From contig NZ_JAFEJK010000001.1 of the NCBI RefSeq assembly GCF_016888515.1, positions 2,017,475-2,081,474 of the forward strand: a stretch of DNA of 64,000 nucleotides. Reading direction: 5' to 3'. Origin of the DNA: Shimia biformata. Its GTDB lineage: Bacteria > Pseudomonadota > Alphaproteobacteria > Rhodobacterales > Rhodobacteraceae. The notes beneath the pieces are model-generated. The model was not told the DNA's origin. It ran no database searches and saw nothing but the letters and a program-made list of their open reading frames with translations. Made by a program: the position numbers and the translations under genes. Below, piece after piece: positions 16,230-24,488 of this stretch (the first letter of the stretch is position 1; every line of letters begins with the position of its first letter).

Positions 16230-17270
16230 TCACTCCCTTTTTTCGAATGTAAGTTCGTCCGCACCCAGCGGCATCAGCATCTTCGAGACGTCGATGGCGG
16301 GCAAGCGGTCAATGTCGTGTTTCCATGTCGGGTTGCGGTCCTTGTCGATGATCTGGGCGCGCACGCCCTCGACGAAATCACCATGCTCCATGGCCCGGTA
16401 GGTAAAGCGGTATTCCAGCGTCAGCGCCTTCTGGATGTCGGTCGCGCCGCGCAGACGGTGCAGCATCTCGACCGTGCAACCCATGGACAAGGGGCTGGCA
16501 CGGTTCAGTTTTTTCAGCGCGGCGGCGGCGAAATCGCTGTCTGATGTGGTCAGAAGGTTGACAATGTCGCCCAGCGCCTCGCCCGCGAAGAGGGCGTCGA
16601 TCTGGGGCTGTGCGGCCTCTAGGGTGCCTGCGGGGGCAGGGCGGGCGGCGGCGTCGATCCGCGTCCAGTCGCCGGTTTCCTCAAGCGCGGCAATCAGCGC
16701 GGGCCAGTTGTCTTCGGGGATGTAGTAATCGGCAAAGCCGGCAAGGATCGCATCGCCCGCGTTCATCCTGTCGCAGGTCAGGCCGAGGTATTCTCCGATC
16801 CGCCCCGGCGCATTGGCCAGCAACAGGCTGCCGCCCACATCCGGCACCAGCCCGATGCCACATTCCGGCATGGCGATCTGGCTGGTGTCGCCGACAACCC
16901 GGTGCGAGGCATGGCAGCCGACGCCGACACCACCACCCATGGTAAAGCCCTGCATGAAGCTGGCGACGGGTTTCGGGAAGGCGAACATCTTGGCGTTCAT
17001 GCGGTATTCATCGGCCCAGAAACGGCGGCCAAAGCTGTAATCCCCGACCTTTCCGGTCTCGTAAAGTTCGGCAATGTCGCCACCGGCGCAGAAGGCGCGG
17101 TCGCCTGTCGCGTCGATCACGATCATCTTTACCCCGTCGTCCGAGGCCCAGGCATCAAGCGCGTCCTCGATGGCAAGGCACATGTCATAAGACATCGCGT
17201 TCAGCGCCTTGGGGCGGGTGAAGGTGATGCGGCCTGTCTTGCCGGATATGCGGATGTGGATGTCAGACAC
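16230..17270 (-). CDS. 3-hydroxyisobutyryl-CoA hydrolase
   Basis: This crotonase-family enzyme releases CoA from 3-hydroxyisobutyryl-CoA. About 346 residues from the GTG at 17270, which has GGAG nine bases upstream; an in-frame start at 17309 is possible. Visible are the oxyanion-hole segment DRAFCAGGDIAELYETG, FMQGFTMGGGVGVGCHASHR, and MPECGIGLVPDVGGSLLLA, all typical of the ECH_2 subgroup to which HIBCH belongs. The longer C-terminal region distinguishes it from ordinary enoyl-CoA hydratases of about 260 residues. Its stop overlaps the region of the mmsB ribosome binding site. Five consecutive hairpins lie upstream, between it and the dehydrogenase gene. Confidence 0.93.
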   Translation of the reverse strand: MSDIHIRISGKTGRITFTRPKALNAMSYDMCLAIEDALDAWASDDGVKMIVIDATGDRAFCAGGDIAELYETGKVGDYSFGRRFWADEYRMNAKMFAFPKPVASFMQGFTMGGGVGVGCHASHRVVGDTSQIAMPECGIGLVPDVGGSLLLANAPGRIGEYLGLTCDRMNAGDAILAGFADYYIPEDNWPALIAALEETGDWTRIDAAARPAPAGTLEAAQPQIDALFAGEALGDIVNLLTTSDSDFAAAALKKLNRASPLSMGCTVEMLHRLRGATDIQKALTLEYRFTYRAMEHGDFVEGVRAQIIDKDRNPTWKHDIDRLPAIDVSKMLMPLGADELTFEKRE

Positions 17271-17297
17271 TTTTGTTTGCTCCGTTTCCAGTGTTGC

Positions 17298-17380
17298 GCC
17301 CGGCGGCACCGCCGGGCTGCATCATGCTGAAAGCATGCCTCCGGCATGACCCGCCCCCATGGGGCGGCGCATTCTGCGCC
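17298..17380 (-). repeat. Five consecutive perfect hairpins in the valine operon
   Basis: Within 83 bases there are five perfect inverted repeats with loops of three or four bases: GCCCGGCG 17298-17305 / CGCCGGGC 17310-17317; CATGCT 17323-17328 / AGCATG 17332-17337; CATGCC 17334-17339 / GGCATG 17343-17348; CGCCCC 17352-17357 / GGGGCG 17361-17366; GGCGCA 17366-17371 / TGCGCC 17375-17380. The second and third overlap and exclude each other. The array sits between two co-directional genes and should be present in their mRNA. Confidence 0.85.
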
Positions 17381-17406
17381 ACCCCGCGGGTCTATGCAGC
17401 CCTTTG

Positions 17407-18549
17407 TTATACGTCCGAAATCATCTGCCGCGATACGATCAGGCGCATGATCTCGTTTGTGCCTTCAAGGATCTGGTGAACGCGCAGGTCGCGGACGATT
17501 TTCTCGATCCCGTAATCGGCCAGATAGCCATAGCCGCCATGCAGTTGCAGACAGCCATTGGCGACCTCAAACGCGTTGTCGGTGACCATCAGCTTGGCCA
17601 TGGCGCAGAACTTGGTGGCGTCGGGGGCGTTATTGTCCAGCTTCCACGCCGCCTGCCGCAGGAAGGTGCGGGCTGATTGGAGCTTGGTCTCGAACTCGGC
17701 CAGCCGGAATTGCAGCGCCTGGAACTGGTTGATCGGTTTGCCAAAGGCCTTGCGCTCACTCATATAGGCGACCGTCGCATCCAGCGCCGCCTGTGCGCCG
17801 CCCAGCGCGCCTGCCGAGATGTTCAGACGTCCGCCATCCAGCCCCGCCATGGCATAGCTGAAACCTTTGCCCTCTTCCCCGATCAGGTTCTCGGCCGGAA
17901 CAAAGCAATCGTCGAACTGCACCTGGCTGGTGGGTTGGGCAAGCCAGCCCATTTTCTTCTCAAGCGCACCAAAGGACAGGCCCGTCGCGCCATCCTCGAC
18001 CACCACGGTTGAAATCCCCTTGGGCCCGTCGTCGCCGGTGCGCACCATGGTGACATAGGCATCCGAATAGGACCCGCCCGAGATAAACGCCTTGGTGCCG
18101 TTCACCACATAGCCTTCGTTGTTGCGCACCGCGCGGGTCTTGAGCGCCGCCGCATCCGAGCCGGACCCCGGTTCGGTCAGGCAGTAGGAAAACACTTTCT
18201 CCATGGAACAGAGATCGGGCAGCCATTTCTGCTTGGTGTCTTCCGACCCGAACTTGTCGATCATGCCGCCGCACATGTTGTGGATCGACAGGAACGACCC
18301 GACGGCGGGGCAGGACATCGACAGCGCCTCGAAGACCAGCGTCGCATCAAGGCGCGACAGGCCCGATCCGCCGTATGCCTCACTGACATAGAGACCGCCG
18401 AACCCCAGTTCCGCCAGTTTCGGCCACAGGTCCTTCGGGATGGTGCCCTGTTTTTCCCAATCCTGCGCGAAAGGGGCGATATGTTCCTCGCCAAAGCTTT
18501 TGGCCATGTCGAAGATCAGGGTCTGTTCCTCGGTCAGCGCGAAATCCAT
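17407..18549 (-). CDS. Acyl-CoA dehydrogenase, probably isobutyryl-CoA dehydrogenase
   Basis: A 380-residue FAD-dependent acyl-CoA dehydrogenase. It has the signature segments YCLTEPGSGSDAAALKTRA and ISGGSYSDAYVTMVRTG, the C-terminal QILEGTNEIMRLIVSRQM with the catalytic glutamate, and GGYGYLADYGIEKIVRDLR. The enzyme class alone does not fix the substrate. Its place directly before 3-hydroxyisobutyryl-CoA hydrolase and 3-hydroxyisobutyrate dehydrogenase, with mmsA close by, strongly suggests isobutyryl-CoA (valine pathway). An enoyl-CoA hydratase for the intermediate step is not in this operon. The start ATG at 18549 has a TTTTGCAA motif about 75 bp upstream that is shared with the mmsA region. 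Confidence 0.9.
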   Translation of the reverse strand: MDFALTEEQTLIFDMAKSFGEEHIAPFAQDWEKQGTIPKDLWPKLAELGFGGLYVSEAYGGSGLSRLDATLVFEALSMSCPAVGSFLSIHNMCGGMIDKFGSEDTKQKWLPDLCSMEKVFSYCLTEPGSGSDAAALKTRAVRNNEGYVVNGTKAFISGGSYSDAYVTMVRTGDDGPKGISTVVVEDGATGLSFGALEKKMGWLAQPTSQVQFDDCFVPAENLIGEEGKGFSYAMAGLDGGRLNISAGALGGAQAALDATVAYMSERKAFGKPINQFQALQFRLAEFETKLQSARTFLRQAAWKLDNNAPDATKFCAMAKLMVTDNAFEVANGCLQLHGGYGYLADYGIEKIVRDLRVHQILEGTNEIMRLIVSRQMISDV

Positions 18550-18660
18550 GCCGGTCTCCCATTTCCCAGTATTTGAACACTCGTTAAATTATAGAAAGCT
18601 TGCAGCAATGTGTCAGCGCGAAATTTTGCAAAGCGACGCCGCGAAAATTCAAAACGGGTG

Positions 18661-19794
18661 TCACAGGTCGGCGTGGAATTCCTCGGTCAGATGGCGCACG
18701 ACGGCCCGCAGCGCGTCCCTTTGGTCATACTCGGCCTGCACCGCGTCATTGAACACCGCCCGTTGGCGGCTGGCGCTGTTGCCGGTGCGGGTGATGTCGC
18801 GCAGGCGTTCGATCTCGGCCACCGAGTCCAGCGCCTCGGCGTCTTCCATCAGAAGCGCGATCAGTTCCTCGGCCAGTTCCTCAAACGGCACGATCTCGCG
18901 GCGACCCCAGTCGATCAGCCCGTTCGAGATGCCATAACGCTGCGCCCGCCAGCGGTTTTCCTCAACCAGGAAGCGATCATAAAGCCGCCAGCGCTGGTTC
19001 TTGACCGCCAGACGCCACAGCATCCGGGTCAGTGCCTGCGTCAGCGCGGCCAGGGTCAGCGTGTCCTCTAGCCGGGGTTGCACGTCGCAGATGCGGCTTT
19101 CGATGGTCGGGAAACGGGACGAGGGGCGCAGGTCCCACCAGATTTTCGAACTGTCCTCGATCACGCCGATCTGCGTCATCGCCGCGACCGAGCGTTCAAA
19201 GACCGACCAGGACTCCATCTGCGGCGGCAGCCCCGTGCGAGGCAGGTTGTCAAACACCGTAAGGCGATAGCAACTCAGGCCGGTGTCCTCGCCCTGCCAG
19301 AACGGAGAGGAACAGCTGACCGCCAGTAGATGCGGCAGGAAATAGCGCAGCTGGTTCATCAGGTCGATGCGCAGGTCCGGCAGTTCGATCCCGACATGGA
19401 CATGCATGCCGCAGATCAGCATGCGGCGCACCACCCCGGCCAGATCATCGCTGAGCGCGTTATAGCGGTCTTTCTCGGTGTGGTGCTGGTCGCGCCAGTC
19501 GGAAAACGGATGGCAGGAGGCGGCGATCGGGGCCAGGTTGTGCCGGGCCGCCTCGCGCGCGACGGTGCTGCGCAGCCGGCGCAGGTCATCGCGCGCCTCG
19601 CCCACCGTCTTGCACACCTTCGAGCCGATCTCGATCTGGCATTTCAGGAACTCGGGCGCGACCTGATCTTCGAGCGTGGACATACAGGCGTCCATCAACC
19701 CGTCCGGGGCCTCGGCCAGATCGAGGCTGTCCTTGTCGACCAGCAGGTATTCCTCTTCCACGCCGATGGTGAAGGCCGGTTCGTTCAACGCCAT
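18661..19794 (-). CDS. Carboxylate-amine ligase (YbdK/GCS2 family)
   Basis: A 377-residue ATP-grasp-like ligase of the glutamate-cysteine ligase GCS2 group. Visible motifs are [10 protein letters not shown] at residues 11-20, [12 protein letters not shown] in the middle (metal and substrate binding), [13 protein letters not shown], and RWRAQRYGI near the C-terminus. E. coli YbdK has weak glutamate-cysteine ligase activity, and the physiological substrates of this branch are generally unknown. It is on the same strand as the valine genes but has no apparent link to that pathway. It begins 70 bases after the ABM gene stop. Confidence 0.88.
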   Translation of the reverse strand: MALNEPAFTIGVEEEYLLVDKDSLDLAEAPDGLMDACMSTLEDQVAPEFLKCQIEIGSKVCKTVGEARDDLRRLRSTVAREAARHNLAPIAASCHPFSDWRDQHHTEKDRYNALSDDLAGVVRRMLICGMHVHVGIELPDLRIDLMNQLRYFLPHLLAVSCSSPFWQGEDTGLSCYRLTVFDNLPRTGLPPQMESWSVFERSVAAMTQIGVIEDSSKIWWDLRPSSRFPTIESRICDVQPRLEDTLTLAALTQALTRMLWRLAVKNQRWRLYDRFLVEENRWRAQRYGISNGLIDWGRREIVPFEELAEELIALLMEDAEALDSVAEIERLRDITRTGNSASRQRAVFNDAVQAEYDQRDALRAVVRHLTEEFHADL

Positions 19795-19864
19795 ATCTGA
19801 TCCTCCCGCGATGGGATGAGTTCAGCAGGAAAGCCCTGTCAGATCAAGGCGCTGTGGTGTCGCG

Positions 19865-20185
19865 TCAGGCCAGACCCGCAACCGTGGTGCCTGCCGCGAC
19901 CAGATCGTAATGCGTGATCGACCGGGATTTCACCAGCGCGGCCTCTTCCGGCAGGATGTGGGCATCGGTGTAATCCTCGCCGACAAAGGCTTTCAGGCTG
20001 GTCAGGTCACGCCAGACCATAACAAAGCAGAACGCACTGGGGCTGTCGGCGCGGGGCGCACCGGGAAGCACTGCCGCCAGCCCTTCGGTTTTCAGCATCA
20101 AGGGCACGGCGGTGTTGTGGAAAAAATCGGCAAACTCGGCTTCCTTGCCGGGTTGCGTGGTGACCTGGAAGATACGGATAATCAT
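19865..20185 (-). CDS. Antibiotic biosynthesis monooxygenase (ABM) fold protein
   Basis: A 106-residue dimeric alpha-beta-barrel (ABM-like) protein. The start MIIRIFQVTTQPGKEAEFADFF and later FCFVMVWRDLTSLKAFVGEDY follow the family pattern. ABM-fold proteins range from quinol monooxygenases to haem-binding and purely structural members, and the product here cannot be placed more exactly. It lies between the STAS-like gene and the YbdK-type ligase, all on the minus strand with short gaps, so the three may be one unit. Confidence 0.8.
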   Translation of the reverse strand: MIIRIFQVTTQPGKEAEFADFFHNTAVPLMLKTEGLAAVLPGAPRADSPSAFCFVMVWRDLTSLKAFVGEDYTDAHILPEEAALVKSRSITHYDLVAAGTTVAGLA

Positions 20186-20239
20186 GGTGCATGCCTCCTT
20201 TCGATGGGAAAGGATAACACGGAATTCGGGTCGCAGAGG

Positions 20240-20659
20240 TCAGGTGACCTTTTGCGGCACGTCCGCCAGTTCCGATATGTCCAGGCCCAGCACATCGCAG
20301 GCGTCCTGCAGGCTGTTCAGCACCAGCGGCACGACGGCGTCAATCTCGCGCCAGGATTTCAGCGCGCTATTGGCCATGGCCTGGGTCAGCTCATTGGGCG
20401 CGATGAAGATGAAATAGGCCGGGGCGTCGGCCCCCGTCAGCGCTTCGACCTGCGTGGCCTGAAGGGACATGATCTTGGCAAAGTCGCGTTCGAACTCGGT
20501 CACGTCTGTCAGGTCGAGGATCTGCGACAGGCCCGCCTGAAAAGCGGGGTTTTCGCGGAAGTCGGAAATTCCGCTCATGGACTGGTCCACGTCCACGTAG
20601 CCCCAACAGCGGACATAGACCAGATTGCGTTTTGAAACTATTCGGTATTCGAGGGGCAT
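20240..20659 (-). CDS. STAS/SpoIIAA-like protein
   Basis: A 139-residue soluble protein without membrane segments. The N-terminal YRIVSKRNLVYVRCWGYVDV, the central SQILDLTDVTEFERDFAKI, and an alpha-beta alternation of the right spacing resemble SpoIIAA/SEC14-like STAS domains. I do not recognise a phosphorylatable serine of the classical anti-anti-sigma motif DSSG, so it is probably not a standard anti-sigma antagonist. Function unknown. It ends 54 bases before the ABM gene start and is followed upstream by a terminator-like hairpin that separates it from mmsA. Confidence 0.6.
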   Translation of the reverse strand: MPLEYRIVSKRNLVYVRCWGYVDVDQSMSGISDFRENPAFQAGLSQILDLTDVTEFERDFAKIMSLQATQVEALTGADAPAYFIFIAPNELTQAMANSALKSWREIDAVVPLVLNSLQDACDVLGLDISELADVPQKVT

Positions 20660-20688
20660 TCCCGGTCAATTCCAGTTATTCAACGCAA

Positions 20689-20710
20689 ACGGGCGACCGA
20701 GGCCGCCCGT
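20689..20710 (-). terminator. Hairpin after mmsA
   Basis: ACGGGCG at 20689-20695 pairs perfectly with CGCCCGT at 20704-20710. On the minus strand the stem is followed by TTTGCG, a weak T tract. It lies 28 bases past the mmsA stop and before the STAS-like gene. Confidence 0.5.
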
Positions 20711-20737
20711 GCATTAAGTCACAATTTGACCATTCGA

Positions 20738-22237
20738 TCAATCCATTGGCTTGAAGTTGAATTCTCCGCCTTCCTTGATGCCCGACGGCCAGCGCGAAGT
20801 AATGGTCTTGGTGCGGGTGTAGAACTTGAACGCATCCGGCCCGTGCTGGTTCAGATCGCCAAAGACCGACTTCTTCCAGCCGCCGAAAGTGTGATAGGCC
20901 AGCGGCACCGGGATCGGGACGTTGATGCCGACCATGCCGATATTGATCCGGTTGGCGAAATCGCGGGCGGTGTCGCCGTCGCGGGTGAAGATCGCGGTGC
21001 CGTTGCCATATTCGTGGTCCATGGCAAGGTTGATCGCCTCTTCATAAGACCCGGCGCGCACGGTCGACAGGACCGGACCGAAGATTTCCTTCTTGTAAAT
21101 GTCCATGTCCGGCGTCACGCGGTCAAACAGGTGGGGACCGACAAAGAACCCGTCCTCGTATCCCTGAAGCGAGAAATCGCGCCCATCGACCACCAGCTCC
21201 GCGCCCTGATCGATGCCCGACTGGACGAGGCCAAGGATGTTCTGTTTCGCGGCGGCGGTCACGACCGGGCCGTAATCGACATCATCGCCGGCGGTGTAGG
21301 GGCCAACTTTCAGCTTCTCGATACGCGGCACCAGTTTTTCGATCAGGCGGTCGGCGGTTTCTTCGCCCACCGGCACTGCGACAGAGATCGCCATGCAGCG
21401 CTCACCCGCCGCACCGTAGCCAGCCCCGATCAGCGCGTCGGCGGCCTGGTCCAGATCGGCGTCGGGCATGACGATCATGTGGTTCTTGGCGCCGCCGAAA
21501 CACTGGACGCGCTTACCTTGGGAACAGCCCGTGCCATAGATATATTCGGCAATCGGGGTCGACCCGACAAAGCCGATGGACTGCACGGTGTCATTGTACA
21601 GCATCGCGTCGACGGCTTCCTTGTCGCCGTTCACGACCTGCAGAACACCCTTGGGCAGCCCGGCCTCTTCCATCAGTTCGGCCAGCATCAAGGGCACAGA
21701 GGGGTCACGCTCGGACGGTTTCAGGATGAAGGCGTTGCCGCAGACGATGGCGGGGGCGAACATCCACATCGGGATCATGGCGGGGAAGTTGAACGGCGTG
21801 ATGCCACCTGTCACGCCCAGCGGCTGACGCATGGAATACATGTCGATGCCGGGACCGGCGCTGTCGGTGAACTCGCCCTTCAGCATCTGCGGCGCGCCGA
21901 TGCAGTATTCCACCACTTCCAGCCCGCGCTGAACGTCGCCCTTGGCATCGGGGAAGGTCTTGCCGTGTTCGCGGCTCAGCGCCTCGGCCAGCTTGTCCAT
22001 GTCACGGTTCAGAAGGTCGACGAATTTCATCATCACCCGCGCCCGGCGCTGCGGGTTCACCGCGCCCCATGCGACCTGTGCCTTGGCGGCAATTTCGACG
22101 GCGTGGTCAAACTCTTCTTTCGAGGCCAGCGGCACGCGTGCCTGCACTTCGCCGGTGGCGGGGTTGAAAACATCACCGAAACGGCCCGACGTGCCTTTGA
22201 CATGTTCGCCGTTGATGTAATGGGTCAGCTCTTGCAT
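20738..22237 (-). CDS. mmsA: CoA-acylating methylmalonate-semialdehyde dehydrogenase
   Basis: MmsA converts methylmalonate semialdehyde, NAD and CoA to propanoyl-CoA, the last step of valine (and thymine) degradation. The product is 499 residues, the family length. It has the NAD-binding GFVGSTPIAEYIY region, FGGAKNHMIVMPDADLDQA, and the catalytic Cys281 in GERCMAIS. The start at 22237 follows AGGAGG at about seven bases. It stands divergently from a LysR-type regulator with about 110 bp between the starts, an arrangement that usually means control by that regulator. Confidence 0.96.
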   Translation of the reverse strand: MQELTHYINGEHVKGTSGRFGDVFNPATGEVQARVPLASKEEFDHAVEIAAKAQVAWGAVNPQRRARVMMKFVDLLNRDMDKLAEALSREHGKTFPDAKGDVQRGLEVVEYCIGAPQMLKGEFTDSAGPGIDMYSMRQPLGVTGGITPFNFPAMIPMWMFAPAIVCGNAFILKPSERDPSVPLMLAELMEEAGLPKGVLQVVNGDKEAVDAMLYNDTVQSIGFVGSTPIAEYIYGTGCSQGKRVQCFGGAKNHMIVMPDADLDQAADALIGAGYGAAGERCMAISVAVPVGEETADRLIEKLVPRIEKLKVGPYTAGDDVDYGPVVTAAAKQNILGLVQSGIDQGAELVVDGRDFSLQGYEDGFFVGPHLFDRVTPDMDIYKKEIFGPVLSTVRAGSYEEAINLAMDHEYGNGTAIFTRDGDTARDFANRINIGMVGINVPIPVPLAYHTFGGWKKSVFGDLNQHGPDAFKFYTRTKTITSRWPSGIKEGGEFNFKPMD

Positions 22238-22275
22238 GACAGTGTCCTCCTGAATGCTTTGGCGCCACAATAGGC

Positions 22276-22331
22276 TTGCAAAAACTCATGGAAAAGAGGC
22301 AAGACTCCAAAACCGCTTTGAATTTTTGCAA
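22276..22331. promoter_or_regulatory. Inverted pair of TTTTTGCAA motifs between mmsA and the LysR gene
   Basis: TTTTTGCAA is found on the minus strand at 22284-22276 and on the plus strand at 22323-22331, giving an inverted arrangement in the 112-bp divergent promoter region. A related TTTTGCAA is at 18624-18631, upstream of the isobutyryl-CoA dehydrogenase gene. This could be a shared operator for valine catabolic genes; the assignment is tentative because the motif is AT-rich. Confidence 0.4.
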
Positions 22332-22349
22332 AAGGGGGTGACTCAGGTC

Positions 22350-23246
22350 ATGGCGACGCATTGGGACGATCTGCGTGTTTTCCTTGCCGTTGCGCGCGAG
22401 GAAAGCCTGTCGGCAGCCGGCCGGCGGCTGAAGGTCGATCCGGCCACGGTCGGACGCCGGGTGGCGCGGCTGGAAACCGCGCTTGGGTCGCCGCTTTTTG
22501 CCAAGTCTCCGACGGGTTATGCGCTGACGGATGCGGGGCAACGGCTGATGGGCCATGCCATCCGCATCGAGCAGACCATGGAAGAAGCCGCCGGGGAAAT
22601 GGGCGCGCAGTCGGGGGGGCTGTCGGGACAGATCAGGATCGGCGCGCCGGACGGGGCGGCGAATTTCCTGTTGCCACAGGTCTGCAGCCAGATCGCCCGC
22701 GACAACCCCGACCTTGATATCCAGATCGTCGCCCTGCCACGCATCATCAACCTGTCAAAGCGTGAGGCCGACATGGTCATCGCGGTCAGTCCGCCCTCGG
22801 GTGGGCGCGTCACGGTGCAGAAGATCGCAGATTACAAGCTGCACTTGGCGGCGGCACGCTGGTATCTGCGCAGCCACCCCGAGATCACGTCGCTGGACGA
22901 CCTGAAATCGCACCTTGTCGTCGGCTATATCCCCGACATGATCTTTGACAAGGAACTGGACTATCTCGACGCCACCGGGGTCGAGCGGGTGCGGCTGTCG
23001 TCCAATTCGGCCTCGGTGCAGTTCAACTGGGTGCGGCAGGGCGGCGGCATCGGCATCGTGCATGATTTCGCCATCCCCTCAGGCAAGCGGATCGAGAAGG
23101 TGCTGGCCGATCAGATCAGCCTGACCCGCAGCTTCTACCTGATCCGCCATGCCGATGACCGGCGACTGGAACGGATGAACCGCTTTGCCGAGGAATTGTG
23201 CCTTGGCCTGCGCAAAGAAGTCGCACGTCTCGAAGCGCTGACTTGA
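22350..23246 (+). CDS. LysR family transcriptional regulator (probable valine catabolism regulator)
   Basis: A 298-residue LysR-type regulator. The N-terminal winged helix-turn-helix is at about residues 5-60 (WDDLRVFLAVAREESLSAAG, then RLKVDPATVGRRVARLETAL), followed by a periplasmic-binding-like effector domain (GLSGQIRIGAPDGAANFLL). The start at 22350 is the first ATG after a G-rich Shine-Dalgarno-like stretch; a GTG at 22338 is also possible. It is transcribed divergently from mmsA, and because LysR proteins usually act on the adjacent divergent gene, a role in valine or methylmalonate semialdehyde metabolism is likely but not shown. Confidence 0.88.
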   Translation: MATHWDDLRVFLAVAREESLSAAGRRLKVDPATVGRRVARLETALGSPLFAKSPTGYALTDAGQRLMGHAIRIEQTMEEAAGEMGAQSGGLSGQIRIGAPDGAANFLLPQVCSQIARDNPDLDIQIVALPRIINLSKREADMVIAVSPPSGGRVTVQKIADYKLHLAAARWYLRSHPEITSLDDLKSHLVVGYIPDMIFDKELDYLDATGVERVRLSSNSASVQFNWVRQGGGIGIVHDFAIPSGKRIEKVLADQISLTRSFYLIRHADDRRLERMNRFAEELCLGLRKEVARLEALT

Positions 23247-23306
23247 CTTTGGCATTTGTTGCGGCAACGCTTGAAATTACGAAATATTTTTACAGGAGAT
23301 CCATTC

Positions 23307-23741
23307 ATGCTGGTGCAGCAGATTCTCAAGTCCAAGGGCGATGAAGATGTCGTGACCGTGAAGCCGGGCACGACGGTGGCGGACGCGGCCAAGATCCTGG
23401 CGGAGAAGCGCATCGGTACGGTCGTGATCTCGTCCGATGGCAGCACCGCCGAGGGCATCCTGTCCGAGCGCGACATCGTGCGCGAACTGGCCCGCACCGG
23501 CCCGGGCTGCATGTCCAACAAGGTCGATGACTATATGACCTCGAACCTTGAGACCTGCACCCGTTCAGACAAGGCCGACGATATCCTTGCGCGGATGACC
23601 GAAGGCCGGTTCCGCCACATGCCGGTGGTCGAGGACGGCAAGATGCTGGGGCTGATCACGCTGGGCGACGCGGTCAAGGCGCGCCTGACCGAGCTTTCGA
23701 TGGAGAAAGAAGCGCTGGAAGGCATGATCATGGGCCACTAG
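23307..23741 (+). CDS. CBS-domain protein
   Basis: A 144-residue protein made of two CBS domains in tandem: residues about 10-66 (VTVKPGTTVADAAKILAEKR) and about 75-130 (TCTRSDKADDILARMTEGRF, then HMPVVEDGKMLGLITLGD). CBS pairs bind adenine nucleotides such as AMP, ATP or SAM and usually sense energy state. No catalytic domain is attached. The start at 23307 follows AGGAG at eight bases. It begins 60 bases after the LysR gene and may be read through from it. Confidence 0.9.
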   Translation: MLVQQILKSKGDEDVVTVKPGTTVADAAKILAEKRIGTVVISSDGSTAEGILSERDIVRELARTGPGCMSNKVDDYMTSNLETCTRSDKADDILARMTEGRFRHMPVVEDGKMLGLITLGDAVKARLTELSMEKEALEGMIMGH

Positions 23742-23875
23742 GCCCAAGGATGCGAATGTCGCGGGGCGTGACGGTGCGTCGCGTCCCGTAGTTCTTCGGA
23801 TATGCGCCGCGCACCCTTGCAATGTGCCGCGCAATATTGTTGCGTGGCCCGGGCGACAAAAGCGGAGAGTCCCAT

Positions 23876-24370
23876 ATGCGCGTAGGTCTTTACCCCGGAA
23901 CCTTCGATCCCATCACGATCGGGCATATCGACATCATCCGGCGGGCCACCGCGCTGGTGGACCGTCTTGTCATCGGGGTTGCGATCAACCGCGACAAGGG
24001 GCCGATGTTCTCGCTGGAAGAACGGGTCGCCATGCTGGAAGCGGAAATCGCGCCGCTGCAACAGGAAACCGGGGTCGAGATTGTCGCCCATCCGTTCGAG
24101 AACCTGTTGATTGACTGCGCCCACGACGTTGGTGCAGGGCTGATCATCCGCGGCCTTCGCGCGGTGGCGGATTTCGAATATGAATACCAGATGGTCGGCA
24201 TGAACCGGGCGCTGGATTCCTCGGTCGAGACCGTGTTCCTGATGGCCGATCTGAAACACCAGGCGATCGCGTCGAAACTGGTCAAGGAAATTGCGCGGCT
24301 GGGGGGCGACGTGTCGAAATTCGTCACGCCTGCGGTCTGTGACGCGCTTTATAAGCGGCTGGGGCGCTAG
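23876..24370 (+). CDS. coaD: Pantetheine-phosphate adenylyltransferase
   Basis: CoaD makes dephospho-CoA from 4'-phosphopantetheine and ATP, the penultimate step of CoA synthesis. The 164-residue product has the nucleotidyltransferase signature GTFDPITIGH at residues 8-17 (with the catalytic His17), GLRAVADFEYEYQMVGMN in the middle and SKLVKEIARLGG near the end. The start at 23876 gives the family N-terminus MRVGLYPGTFDP; an upstream in-frame ATG would add 18 residues without similarity. The dispersed palindromic element starts 14 bases after the stop. Confidence 0.96.
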   Translation: MRVGLYPGTFDPITIGHIDIIRRATALVDRLVIGVAINRDKGPMFSLEERVAMLEAEIAPLQQETGVEIVAHPFENLLIDCAHDVGAGLIIRGLRAVADFEYEYQMVGMNRALDSSVETVFLMADLKHQAIASKLVKEIARLGGDVSKFVTPAVCDALYKRLGR

Positions 24371-24384
24371 GCCAACTGTCGCAA

Positions 24385-24454
24385 GGGGCGCTGCCCCTCG
24401 CTTGAAAACAGGTGTTTTCAAGCTTCACCCCGAGGTATTTCCGGCAAGAGGAAG
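24385..24454 (-). repeat. Dispersed palindromic element, copy 2 (inverted)
   Basis: The reverse complement of this stretch matches copy 1 at 5791-5862 with a few substitutions and two single-base gaps. The central palindrome is perfect: GCTTGAAAAC at 24400-24409 with GTTTTCAAGC at 24414-24423. A second stem, GGGGC with GCCCC, is at 24386-24397. It lies between the convergent coaD and Lrp genes and may serve as a shared terminator. Confidence 0.85.
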
Positions 24455-24488
24455 GCACCGCGCCTCCGTGGTTTTTTCAGCGGTTCCT

